From Flaviramulus basaltis (GTDB lineage Bacteria > Bacteroidota > Bacteroidia > Flavobacteriales > Flavobacteriaceae), in NCBI RefSeq assembly GCF_900114265.1, contig NZ_FPKV01000002.1, positions 930,001 through 994,000 of the forward strand: a stretch of 64,000 bases of DNA, in the 5' to 3' direction. Positions 1-7,490 of this stretch are shown here, piece by piece (positions within the stretch are counted from its first letter, which is position 1; the number at the start of each line of letters is the position of its first letter). A program made the position numbers and the translations under genes. Under the pieces are notes generated by a model. It was not told the DNA's origin. It ran no database searches and saw only the letters and a list, made by a program, of their open reading frames with translations.

Positions 1-87
1 AGTTAAAGTTGTTTTACCGTGATCTACGTGTCCAATTGTACCAATATTTAAGTGTGGTTTTGAACGATCGAAAGTTGCCTTTGCCAT
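1..87 (-). CDS. tuf: Elongation factor Tu, N-terminal fragment (cut by window start)
   Basis: Only the first 29 codons are in the window. They begin [20 protein letters not shown] and continue into the G1 P-loop [11 protein letters not shown], the standard start of bacterial EF-Tu, the GTPase that delivers aminoacyl-tRNA to the ribosome. The gene lies on the minus strand directly downstream of four tRNA genes. The order tRNA-Thr, Tyr, Gly, Thr, tuf is a widely conserved arrangement, and the tRNAs and tuf are probably cotranscribed. TypA further along the window also begins with an [11 protein letters not shown]-loop, but its N-terminus differs. Confidence 0.95.
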   Translation of the reverse strand, partial: MAKATFDRSKPHLNIGTIGHVDHGKTTLT

Positions 88-156
88 GTTTTTTAAATAA
101 TTTAATCTTAGTTATATAATAATATTAGTGTATTCTATTTTTTATCTTTTTTATAG

Positions 157-228
157 AGCCAATGACGGGAATTGAACCCGTGACCTCTTCCTTACCAAGG
201 AAACGCTCTACCCCTGAGCTACACCGGC
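157..228 (-). tRNA. tRNA-Thr (anticodon GGT)
   Basis: Read on the minus strand, the acceptor arms GCCGGTG and CATTGGC pair. The D arm, an anticodon loop TTGGTAA giving anticodon GGT, and a TTCAATT T-loop are all present. No CCA is encoded. It is the last of four tRNAs before tuf. Confidence 0.95.
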
Positions 229-239
229 TTAAATATTAG

Positions 240-312
240 AGCGAGAGACCGGGTTCGAACCGGCGACATTCAGCTTGGAAGGCTGACGCTCTACCAACTG
301 AGCTACTCTCGC
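240..312 (-). tRNA. tRNA-Gly (anticodon TCC)
   Basis: On the minus strand the acceptor GCGAGAG pairs with CTCTCGC. The anticodon loop is TTCCAAG, giving TCC for glycine GGA codons, and the T-arm GGTTCGAACC is intact. It is the third of the four tRNAs in the tuf cluster. Confidence 0.95.
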
Positions 313-342
313 AATTATTTATATTCCTTTTTAGCAAAAATG

Positions 343-424
<82 letters not shown>

Positions 425-510
425 AATTTATACTTATTTCACTCTTTTTAAAGAACTTAACCTTTTTGTTTTTGATAAATTAAAAACTTCAAAGATTTAC
501 TTTTTTTTTG

Positions 511-584
511 AGCCGATGGAGGGACTCGAACCCACGACCTGCTGATTACAAATCAGCTGCTCTAGCCAGCTGAGCTACATCGGC
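511..584 (-). tRNA. tRNA-Thr (anticodon TGT)
   Basis: On the minus strand the acceptor GCCGATG pairs with CATCGGC and the anticodon loop TTTGTAA gives TGT. It is the first tRNA of the cluster, just downstream of the hpf terminator, so the tRNA-tuf unit should have its own promoter in roughly positions 585-620. No clear TAnnTTTG box was seen there. Confidence 0.95.
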
Positions 585-616
585 TTTTTTGTGTCTTTTT
601 TACAAAAAATCCACAT

Positions 617-644
617 AAAAAAAGCCCGCTATTTCTAACGGACT
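617..644 (-). terminator. Rho-independent terminator after hpf
   Basis: On the minus strand AGTCCGTTA and TAGCGGGCT form a 9-bp stem (with two G-U pairs) closed by a GAAA tetraloop, followed by a run of seven T. It sits between the hpf stop codon and tRNA-Thr(TGT) and separates the xerC/hpf transcripts from the tRNA-tuf unit. Confidence 0.85.
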
Positions 645-692
645 GCAAATGTATAGATTTTTTATTTTATTCAAAACATTTTTTAAGAAATT

Positions 693-998
693 TTAATATA
701 AATGTGCTCTTAATTTTTCTTTTCGCTTTTTTAACTGTCTTTCAAGGGACGCAATTGCCATATCTGCACCTTCTTCAAAACTTTTACATTGTTTTTTTAC
801 TACTAAACTATCACCTGGTACACTTATTCTGGCTTCAAATATTTTATTTGTCTTTTCACTTGTGTTTTCAACTTTTAAAAAAACATCTGATTTAATCACT
901 TTATCATAAAACAGGTCTAATTTATCCATACGCTTCTGAATAAAATCTATTAATTTTCGATCTGCATTAAAATTTACGGATTGGGTGTTTACTTTCAT
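693..998 (-). CDS. hpf: Ribosome hibernation-promoting factor, short form
   Basis: The 101-residue protein begins MKVNTQSVNFNADRKLIDFI and has the beta-alpha-beta-beta-beta-alpha pattern and basic C-terminal helix (LERQLKKRKEKLRAHLY) of the HPF/RaiA family. These proteins bind the 30S decoding region of resting ribosomes and favour inactive 70S or 100S particles. At about 100 residues it is the short type, without the dimerising C-terminal domain of long HPF. It lies 35 bp downstream of xerC on the same strand and ends before a strong terminator. The position beside tRNA genes and tuf fits a translation-related role. Confidence 0.9.
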   Translation of the reverse strand: MKVNTQSVNFNADRKLIDFIQKRMDKLDLFYDKVIKSDVFLKVENTSEKTNKIFEARISVPGDSLVVKKQCKSFEEGADMAIASLERQLKKRKEKLRAHLY

Positions 999-1033
999 AC
1001 TACTGTTTTTTTTGGTTAGACAATAACTTAAAA

Positions 1034-1924
1034 CTATTTCTTACTTCTTGGGTGTGCATTTATATGCACTTTTTTCAACTCTGCTATACTATTATGTGTA
1101 TAAACTTGTGTAGCAGCTAAACTAGAATGACCAAGAAGTTCTTTTACAGCATTTAAACTTGCACCTTGATTTAATAAATGAGTTGCGAAAGAATGCCTAA
1201 GTATATGTGGACTCTTTTTAACTTTTGAAGATGCCAAACTAAAATAATCATTTATTATTCTGTAAACAAGTGTTTCATAAATTTTAACTCCTTTTTTTGT
1301 TAAAAATAAACTTTCATCGTCTAAAATGTTGTCTAGTTCACTTCTAAGAATTAAGTACTTATTAGTTGTTTGCATTACAGATTTTAATAACGGTACAATT
1401 CGCTCTTTATTTCTCTTCCCTAAAACTTTTAACGTTTTATTATCAAAATCTATACTTATTAATTTTAAATCTACAAGTTCTATTCTTCGTATACCTGTTG
1501 AATAAAATAGTTCTATAATTAATTTGTTACGAACGCTTTCAAAATCTTCGCCAAAATTTAAATCATCTAACACCATTTCAATTTCAGTTTCAGAAAATGG
1601 TACTTGTATTTTTTTACTTATTTTTAATGCTTTGTGCTTTGCTAATGGATTTAAACTAATATCTCCAACTTTTAAAAGAAATTTATAATATGTATTAAGT
1701 GCAGATACTTTTCTATTGATGCTTCGATTTGCTAATCCGCTTTCCACCAATAGAACTATCCAACTTCTTATTTGAGAATAATTTACCTTATTAATTGAAG
1801 CTGTTTCATACTCAGTATTTATAAATTCTGAAAAATCTTCCAAATCATTTTGATATGCTTTTACAGTTAATGCTGAATAGTTTTTCTCTAAGAGTAAATA
1901 ATCTGTAAATGATTGGAATGACAT
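1034..1924 (-). CDS. xerC: Tyrosine recombinase XerC-type
   Basis: This is a site-specific tyrosine recombinase of the XerC/XerD type, expected to resolve chromosome dimers at dif with a XerD partner. Numbering from the start chosen here gives 296 residues. An N-terminal SAM-like DNA-binding domain spans about 1-88. The catalytic set is visible: R146 in TGIRRIE, K170 in GKRNKER, H240 and R243 in HILRHSFATHLL, H266 in LGHSS and nucleophile Y275 in VYTH. The frame stays open 23 codons further upstream, but that extension runs through the rpsU terminator hairpin, so the MSFQSFTDYL start is preferred. It is followed by hpf after 35 bp. Confidence 0.9.
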   Translation of the reverse strand: MSFQSFTDYLLLEKNYSALTVKAYQNDLEDFSEFINTEYETASINKVNYSQIRSWIVLLVESGLANRSINRKVSALNTYYKFLLKVGDISLNPLAKHKALKISKKIQVPFSETEIEMVLDDLNFGEDFESVRNKLIIELFYSTGIRRIELVDLKLISIDFDNKTLKVLGKRNKERIVPLLKSVMQTTNKYLILRSELDNILDDESLFLTKKGVKIYETLVYRIINDYFSLASSKVKKSPHILRHSFATHLLNQGASLNAVKELLGHSSLAATQVYTHNSIAELKKVHINAHPRSKK

Positions 1925-1978
1925 TTTTGGAGCAATGTTTATAAAGCTAAAAATACAAACTTTTATTTGATTTTTAAG

Positions 1979-2007
1979 CAAAAAAAATCCCACTTAAAGT
2001 GGGATTT
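1979..2007 (-). terminator. Rho-independent terminator after rpsU
   Basis: AAATCCCAC and GTGGGATTT form a perfect 9-bp stem with a TTAAA (or TTTAA) loop. On the minus strand the stem is followed by a T-run. It lies between the rpsU stop codon and the preferred xerC start, so rpsU is a monocistronic unit. Confidence 0.85.
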
Positions 2008-2025
2008 TAATTTATTCAGATTTAG

Positions 2026-2220
2026 TTATACATCTTCTGCATCTCTTAATCCTTGTATGTATTGCGCTTTTTGTATTTGTGCTCTACGTAAAACTGAAGG
2101 CTTGTTAAACTGCTTACGAGTTTGTAACTGACGTTTTGTTTGAGTTTTATCAAACTTTCTTTTAAAACGCTTTAGCGCTCTATCTATATTTTCTCCTTCT
2201 TTAATTGGTATTATTAACAT
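2026..2220 (-). CDS. rpsU: 30S ribosomal protein bS21
   Basis: The 64-residue basic protein MLIIPIKEGENIDRALKRFK is bS21, a late-binding 30S protein near the 3' end of 16S rRNA. In Flavobacteriia bS21 is known to help sequester the anti-Shine-Dalgarno tail, which explains why most mRNAs of the group lack a Shine-Dalgarno. This gene is the exception: GGAGG lies 10 nt ahead of the ATG. It has its own promoter (a TTG and TATATTTG pair with a 19-nt spacer) and its own terminator. The arrangement matches the proposed autoregulation, in which ribosomes lacking bS21 preferentially translate rpsU mRNA. Confidence 0.95.
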   Translation of the reverse strand: MLIIPIKEGENIDRALKRFKRKFDKTQTKRQLQTRKQFNKPSVLRRAQIQKAQYIQGLRDAEDV

Positions 2221-2230
2221 AGTGTCTTAA

Positions 2231-2236
2231 CCTCCT
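2231..2236 (-). promoter_or_regulatory. Strong Shine-Dalgarno of rpsU
   Basis: The minus strand reads AGGAGG followed by TTAAGACACT and the ATG of rpsU. Other starts inspected in this window are preceded by A/T-rich sequence with no comparable purine box. A full anti-SD match in front of the bS21 gene is the known autoregulatory signal of Flavobacteriia. Confidence 0.85.
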
Positions 2237-2257
2237 CTCTTTTAGATTTTCAGTTTG

Positions 2258-2287
2258 CAAATATAAAAAGTAATTTATAATTAGCAA
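2258..2287 (-). promoter_or_regulatory. Bacteroidota-type promoter of rpsU
   Basis: On the minus strand TTG (2285-2287) is followed, after a 19-nt spacer, by TATATTTG (2258-2265). This is an exact fit to the TTG / TAnnTTTG consensus of the Bacteroidota primary sigma factor. Transcription would begin near 2251 and give a leader of about 30 nt containing the Shine-Dalgarno. Confidence 0.75.
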
Positions 2288-2305
2288 TTATCAACTGATA
2301 TTTTT

Positions 2306-3472
2306 TTAAGTGGCTGGTTTATACTCCTTTTTATCAATAATAATCTTTGCCAAAATCTCTCTAAGAATCTCTGAAGTTCCTCCACCAATAGGTCCTAACC
2401 TACTATCGCGTAATAATCTTGCCATTGGATAATCTTCCATATAACCATAACCTCCTAAAAATTGAAGACACTGGTAAATAACCTCGTCTGCCATTTTTGT
2501 AGATCTTAGCTTAGACATAGTTGCTTCTTTTACCACATATTCATCCTTATTTAATCGATATGCTACCGAATAATTAAATTCTTTACACATTTCCATATCG
2601 GTATATAAATCGGCAATATTATGTCTTAACGCTTGAAATTTATCTATTGTTTTCCCAAAGGCCTGACGCTCACTCATGTATTGTAAAGCATATTCTAAAG
2701 CATATTCTGCACGTGCATGAGCATTAATACCCATTATTAATCGCTCTAAAGAAAAGTGGTGCATAATATAAGAGAAGCCTTTATTTTCTTCTCCCATTAA
2801 ATTTCCAATTGGCACTTTAACATTATCGAATGCTATTTCTCCAGTATCTGATGCTCTCCAACCCAACTTATCTAGTTTGGTAGCAGATACACCTTTAATA
2901 TCTCTATCAATTAAAAATATGCTAATCCCTTTATTACCTAATTCTGGATTTGTTTTAGCGGCAACTACAAGATAGTCACTATAAACACCATTAGTAATAA
3001 ATGTTTTTGAACCGTTTATAATATAATGATCACCATTTTTAACAGCCGTAGTTCGCATACCTGCTACATCACTTCCCCCAAAAGGTTCTGTAATACAGAG
3101 ACATCCTATTTTATCTCCAGAAATACTAGGTGCTAAATAATTTTGTTTTATGGTTTCGTCACCTTCAACATTTAAATGCGTCATCGCTAAATATACATGC
3201 GCCCAAATTGCTGCTGCAAAACCACCTGAATTTATTTTTTGAAGTTCTTCAAGTAGTATAACGGTGTAAAATAAATCTAAATTTAAACCTCCATAGGCTT
3301 CGGGGTAATTAATCCCAAAAAAGCCCATATCTCCAAATTTTTTCCAAATAAACCTGTCGATATTTCCTGTTTTCTCCCAAGTTTCAATGTGTGGAACAAC
3401 TTCTTTTTGTAAAAAATCTTGAAGGCTTTTTCTAAAAAGATTATGCTCTTCAGTGAAGTACATACTATTCAT
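2306..3472 (-). CDS. Acyl-CoA dehydrogenase family protein
   Basis: This is a 388-residue FAD-dependent acyl-CoA dehydrogenase with the usual N-terminal helical, middle beta and C-terminal helical domains. Family signatures are CITEPFGGSDVAGM (about 126-139), GWRASDTGEIAFDNV (about 204-218) and the C-terminal GYGYMEDYPMARLLRD. The residue usually serving as catalytic base near the C-terminus (the Glu of YEGT in medium-chain enzymes) is Gly here, in GGGTSEIL. E243 in FSLERLIMG occupies the alternative position used by isovaleryl- and long-chain-type enzymes and is the likely base. The start codon overlaps the stop of the upstream ComEA-like gene as ATGA, so the two are translationally coupled. 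The substrate cannot be told from sequence. Confidence 0.85.
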   Translation of the reverse strand: MNSMYFTEEHNLFRKSLQDFLQKEVVPHIETWEKTGNIDRFIWKKFGDMGFFGINYPEAYGGLNLDLFYTVILLEELQKINSGGFAAAIWAHVYLAMTHLNVEGDETIKQNYLAPSISGDKIGCLCITEPFGGSDVAGMRTTAVKNGDHYIINGSKTFITNGVYSDYLVVAAKTNPELGNKGISIFLIDRDIKGVSATKLDKLGWRASDTGEIAFDNVKVPIGNLMGEENKGFSYIMHHFSLERLIMGINAHARAEYALEYALQYMSERQAFGKTIDKFQALRHNIADLYTDMEMCKEFNYSVAYRLNKDEYVVKEATMSKLRSTKMADEVIYQCLQFLGGYGYMEDYPMARLLRDSRLGPIGGGTSEILREILAKIIIDKKEYKPAT

Positions 3473-4365
3473 CTATTTTCTTTTTCAAGAAACAAATATA
3501 ATTTAATTATCTCGATTTTATTTATAGGAAAGTCTTTAACTTTTGTTAATTCATTTATAGACTTAAAACCTTCTTTTAGTTGTCGTTGTTCTATTATTTC
3601 ATGTGCCAAATTGTAATCTATATGCTGAATGGTCACTAACTCATCTATTGTGATTTTATTTAAATTTAATTTTTGAATTACTCTAGGGGTTTTTACTGTA
3701 AACTGTTGGGTTATTTTCTCAATAACTTCTGGGGTTAAACCGTATACATCTTGTAATTGAACATCTGCTATAAAACCACCTTTAAATGTATTTCTAAACT
3801 TTATAATACGCTCAGAATAATATTTACCAATTCCATTTATCTTTTGTAATTCTTTAACTGTTGCCGTATTTAAATCTTGTTTTTGAACAAATGATTTTGA
3901 ATTATTATTATTATTATTATTATTATTATACGTTGAATTAGAATTTTTAGGCTCAGAATTATTTAGCCATTCTGGAAATTTAAAGTATGGAGAAATTTTA
4001 TCTAAAAGTGAATCGGATATTTGAGTAACTTCTTGAAATTGTTTTATTGAATTAATCCACTTGTTTTGCTTTCTATAAGCTAGTAACCTATCAATTTCTT
4101 CATTAGTCATTCCTAAAGTAGAACCTTTGTAATCTGAAATATAATTTGGATTGAAAGGAAATGTTTTTGGTTTAGATGCTTCTAACTTAACTAATTTAAG
4201 TGAATCTATATCTTTTTGAAATTTTGACAATTCTTCTTTATCAACTTCTATGTCACTAGAAGTAAAATCGACAAAAAAGTAAACACATTGCAAAATGATT
4301 ATAATAAATACCAATAAAAAAATCCCATTTCGTTGTTGTTTAGTAAACGTGAAATGGGATTTCAT
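3469..4365 (-). CDS. ComEA-like helix-hairpin-helix protein
   Basis: The 298-residue protein has one N-terminal membrane segment (about 14-32) and several helix-hairpin-helix units. The clearest is DLNTATVKELQKINGIGKYY, followed by a further unit and LNLNKITIDELVTIQHIDYNLA near the C-terminus. Such membrane-anchored HhH proteins bind double-stranded DNA; in naturally transformable bacteria ComEA does so during uptake. That role here is inference. A run of nine Asn (about 143-151), encoded by an AAT/ATT triplet repeat, separates the first HhH region from the others. The gene overlaps the acyl-CoA dehydrogenase by four bases, although the two functions have no obvious link. Confidence 0.75.
   Translation of the reverse strand: MKSHFTFTKQQRNGIFLLVFIIIILQCVYFFVDFTSSDIEVDKEELSKFQKDIDSLKLVKLEASKPKTFPFNPNYISDYKGSTLGMTNEEIDRLLAYRKQNKWINSIKQFQEVTQISDSLLDKISPYFKFPEWLNNSEPKNSNSTYNNNNNNNNNSKSFVQKQDLNTATVKELQKINGIGKYYSERIIKFRNTFKGGFIADVQLQDVYGLTPEVIEKITQQFTVKTPRVIQKLNLNKITIDELVTIQHIDYNLAHEIIEQRQLKEGFKSINELTKVKDFPINKIEIIKLYLFLEKENR
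3901..3930. repeat. ATT trinucleotide microsatellite inside the ComEA-like gene
   Basis: Nine consecutive ATT units followed by ATA encode, on the minus strand, Tyr followed by nine Asn. Because the unit is a triplet, slippage would change linker length without shifting the frame. Confidence 0.9.
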
Positions 4366-4386
4366 ATATTATTTTCTTTTAACTAT

Positions 4387-6078
4387 TTAGTCTTCTATTG
4401 CATCATACTTTAGCTTGATAGCATCCAGATAACGCTTCAATTGTTTTTTAACAACTGGAAATAATAAGAATAAACCAACCATGTTAGGGAATACCATAGC
4501 AAATATCATAGCATCAGAGAAATCCCAAATAGATTTCATACTTGCTGCTGCTCCAATAACCACAAATGTTAAAAATAGAATTTTGTATGTTAAATCTGCC
4601 ACTTTACCTCTTCCGAATAAATATTTCCAAGATTGCAAACCATAATAAGACCATGAAATCATTGTTGAAACCGCAAATAACACTACTGCAATGGTTAAAA
4701 ATACATTAGAAAAAGGAATATATTCTGCAAATGCTTTAGCAGTTATACCTGCTCCTTCAAAAGATTCTCCATTTATTATAGCTACGCCTTGTCCTGTAAC
4801 ATCCCCATACTCGAAGAAGCCTCCAAAATTAAATATAATAATCACAAGTGCAGTCATTGTACATATTACAACGGTATCAATAAAAGGCTCTAGTAATGCT
4901 ACTAAACCCTCACTAGCTGAATATTTTGTTCTTACAGCAGAGTGAGCAATTGATGCTGAACCAGCACCTGCTTCATTTGAGAACGCTGCTCTTTTAAAAC
5001 CTACTAACAACACCCCAATAAATCCACCAACACCTATTGCTTTAGGATTAAAAGCTTCTCTAAAAATTAAACTAATAGCATCATCAATAAGTGTAAAATT
5101 ACTTAAAATTATATATAGACAACACATTATATATAGTATCGCCATAAATGGTACTACTTTTTCTGTGACAGAAGCAATTCTTTTAATACCACCAATAATA
5201 ATAATACCCACTGTGATTGCTAATACAACACCTATCCAGAATCCTGCTCCTGTACTTTGTAATCCTAATAAATCTTTTAATACAATAGTTGCTTGGTTAG
5301 ATTGAGCCGCATTACCGCCTCCAAATGATCCGCCAATACAAAATATAGCAAATAAGACTGCTGCTACTTTACCAAGCGTAGCAAATCCTTTTTCTTTTAA
5401 TCCTTTTTTCAGATAATACATTGGCCCTCCATAAACCGTCCCATCTTCTCCAACATCTCTATATTGAACTCCTAAAGTACATTCTACAAATTTTGTTGAC
5501 ATACCTAGTAAACCACAAATAATCATCCAAAAAGTTGCTCCTGGTCCACCAAGTGCTATAGCTAATGCTACACCTGCGATATTACCATTACCAACTGTTC
5601 CTGATACAGCTGTTGCTAACGCTTGAAAGTGACTTACTTCCCCATCAGAACTTTCATCTCTTATAGTATCTACAATATCTCCATCAATAGCTAATTCATC
5701 TTTAATACTAACCAAATGGTCTTCAATATCAACATTAGTTAAATCTTGACCTTGCGCAATACCTCCTTCACCATAAAGTTCTTTTGCACCGTGCTTTTCA
5801 ATATCTTCATATTTACCTCTAACAGTATTTATAGCCTTCCAAAAGAATCTTATGTTTGGGAAACCAAAATAGATAGTAAAAAATGCAGCACTAAATACCA
5901 ATAGTATTAATACAAAAGGGGTACCAGCTACTTGGAAAAAAATAATATTTGAGAAAAAATCTGAAACTGGTTTAAAAGCTTGATCTATTTTTTGATCTAT
6001 TCCAACCTCAGTAGCTTCTTGAGCAAAAGTTAATACAGGAAATATTATAGTTAGAATTGAAAGAAGATATTTCTTCAT
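4387..6078 (-). CDS. Sodium:alanine/amino-acid symporter (AGCS family)
   Basis: This 563-residue polytopic membrane protein is of the alanine/glycine:cation symporter family, which imports small neutral amino acids with Na+. Family motifs include GTVGNGNIAGVALAI, GGNAAQSNQATIVL and the hallmark AAFSNEAGAGSASIAHSAV. It starts with a cleavable-looking segment ending in TFAQ before the first transporter helix. It also has a soluble insert of about 60 residues (about 90-150, rich in Asp and Glu) between early membrane segments. I believe both traits are common in Bacteroidota homologues. It is 18 kDa or so longer than typical AGCS members. It appears to be transcribed alone, with 108 bp separating it from the potassium-channel gene. 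Confidence 0.88.
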   Translation of the reverse strand: MKKYLLSILTIIFPVLTFAQEATEVGIDQKIDQAFKPVSDFFSNIIFFQVAGTPFVLILLVFSAAFFTIYFGFPNIRFFWKAINTVRGKYEDIEKHGAKELYGEGGIAQGQDLTNVDIEDHLVSIKDELAIDGDIVDTIRDESSDGEVSHFQALATAVSGTVGNGNIAGVALAIALGGPGATFWMIICGLLGMSTKFVECTLGVQYRDVGEDGTVYGGPMYYLKKGLKEKGFATLGKVAAVLFAIFCIGGSFGGGNAAQSNQATIVLKDLLGLQSTGAGFWIGVVLAITVGIIIIGGIKRIASVTEKVVPFMAILYIMCCLYIILSNFTLIDDAISLIFREAFNPKAIGVGGFIGVLLVGFKRAAFSNEAGAGSASIAHSAVRTKYSASEGLVALLEPFIDTVVICTMTALVIIIFNFGGFFEYGDVTGQGVAIINGESFEGAGITAKAFAEYIPFSNVFLTIAVVLFAVSTMISWSYYGLQSWKYLFGRGKVADLTYKILFLTFVVIGAAASMKSIWDFSDAMIFAMVFPNMVGLFLLFPVVKKQLKRYLDAIKLKYDAIED

Positions 6079-6186
6079 AAGAATTTGAAATTAGTTAGTT
6101 TTTATTAGAGAATATTTATTAAAAACGGCAAGATGCTAAAAAAAATTGATTTTTTAAAACATTGTTAGTTAAAATAGATAATTCTC

Positions 6187-7209
6187 CTAATCGATATTAT
6201 ATTCAGAATTTAAAGCTGCTATTTGTTCTGGCCTACCTAAAACTATTATTTTTGAATTAGATGCTAACTCTAATTCAGCCTCAGGATTTACTATATACTC
6301 ACCATTTTCATCTTTGTAACCTATTACTGTACAGCCAGTTTTACGTCTTAAATCTAGATCTTTAATAGTTCTGGCAGATTTTGTATTGTATAACTTTTCA
6401 ACAGCAATCTCTTCAATATTAATATTAGATTTCCCTACTATTGAAAGATTATCAATAAATTCCATTAAACCAGGAACAACTACAAGAGATGCCATATGAT
6501 CTCCTCCAATTTTATCTGGTAAGATAACATTATTTGCACCAGCGAATTTTAATTTATCATAAGAAGATTCTTGAGAAGCACGACTTATAATATTGATAGA
6601 ACTATTTAATTGTCTTGCTGATAGTACTACAAACAAATTATCTGCATCGTTTGGTAATGCTGAAATAAAACACGAAGCTCGATTTACACCAGCTAATAAT
6701 AATGTTTCATCTTCGTTTGCATTTCCTATAACGTAAGGCACTCCGTCTATCTGGAGGCGTTCTTCTACTTCTTTATTTTTTTCAATAATCACAAACTGCT
6801 TTTTATAAGCTAATAGCTTTCTTGCTGCCTGCTTGCCATTTCTTCCATAGCCACAAATAACAACATGGCCTTTAAAGCTATCAATATTTTTTTGCATCTT
6901 TTTGTGTTTTAATTCTTCAATATTGTTTTTACTCAAAATATATTCAGTTATAATGGATAATGCATAACCCATTATTACAACGCTTGCCAAAATTAAAAAT
7001 ATGGTGAAAATTTTAGAGTTTTCATCAAGCGGAACAACCTCCCCAAAACCAACCGTTGTCATAGTAATAACTGTCATGTAAACAGCATCTACCCATGAAT
7101 AGCCAGAAATCATTTTATAACCAATAACGCCTATAAATAAAATAGCAATCAATAAAAAGACTGCTGTATAAATTTTAGTTCTAAAAAATCGGATTATTGG
7201 ATTACTCAT
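6187..7209 (-). CDS. Two-TM potassium channel with RCK/TrkA-N domain
   Basis: The protein has 340 residues. Membrane helix 1 (about 14-34) and helix 2 (about 66-88) flank a pore loop with the K+ selectivity filter TTVGFG (51-56). A Rossmann RCK domain starts at HVVICGYGRNG (115-125, GxGxxG nucleotide-binding motif), and a C-terminal TrkA-C-like domain spans about 255-338. It resembles ligand-gated K+ channels of the MthK/Kch type in the inner membrane. It follows the PspC-like gene by 3 bp and is probably in one operon with it and the DUF2851 gene. Confidence 0.88.
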   Translation of the reverse strand: MSNPIIRFFRTKIYTAVFLLIAILFIGVIGYKMISGYSWVDAVYMTVITMTTVGFGEVVPLDENSKIFTIFLILASVVIMGYALSIITEYILSKNNIEELKHKKMQKNIDSFKGHVVICGYGRNGKQAARKLLAYKKQFVIIEKNKEVEERLQIDGVPYVIGNANEDETLLLAGVNRASCFISALPNDADNLFVVLSARQLNSSINIISRASQESSYDKLKFAGANNVILPDKIGGDHMASLVVVPGLMEFIDNLSIVGKSNINIEEIAVEKLYNTKSARTIKDLDLRRKTGCTVIGYKDENGEYIVNPEAELELASNSKIIVLGRPEQIAALNSEYNID

Positions 7210-7212
7210 AAA

Positions 7213-7440
7213 TTATAAATCAAAAACAGACGAGCGTTTTGTATATACCAAATCTTTAATTCGCATCCAAAAAGCTAAAAACAGATATAACGCAAAGCCA
7301 AAGCCAACGGTTACAAAGGTTAAATACATAAACGAAGTGCGAACCACTTTAGCTCTAATACCTAATCTATCAGCAATTCGCTGACAAACATAATACCCAT
7401 GCTTTTGAAAAAATAATAAAGGCTTATAGAAAATGTTCAT
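7213..7440 (-). CDS. PspC-domain small membrane protein
   Basis: The 75-residue protein begins MNIFYKPLLFFQKHGYYVCQ. It contains the PspC pattern of a short amphipathic N-terminus (RIADRLGIRAKVVRTSFMYL) followed by one hydrophobic helix (about 36-60) and a basic tail. PspC proteins act in envelope-stress responses. A start five codons upstream is possible, but the internal Met fits the family better. The gene lies between the DUF2851 gene and the potassium channel with very short gaps. Confidence 0.7.
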   Translation of the reverse strand: MNIFYKPLLFFQKHGYYVCQRIADRLGIRAKVVRTSFMYLTFVTVGFGFALYLFLAFWMRIKDLVYTKRSSVFDL

Positions 7441-7458
7441 GCCGCAAGTTAGCACATA

Positions 7459-7490
7459 GTTTATTTGTTTAAAAGTTTATTTGTTTAAAA
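7459..7490. repeat. 16-bp perfect tandem duplication at the DUF2851 stop codon
   Basis: The 16-bp unit GTTTATTTGTTTAAAA occurs twice head to tail (7459-7474 and 7475-7490). The second copy contains the last codons and stop of the DUF2851 gene, so the duplication re-creates the gene end immediately downstream of itself. Confidence 0.9.

Noticed and set aside
1925-1993. Upstream ATG extending the XerC-type recombinase by 23 codons
   Set aside because: The extension runs through the rpsU terminator hairpin and does not resemble the XerC N-terminus.
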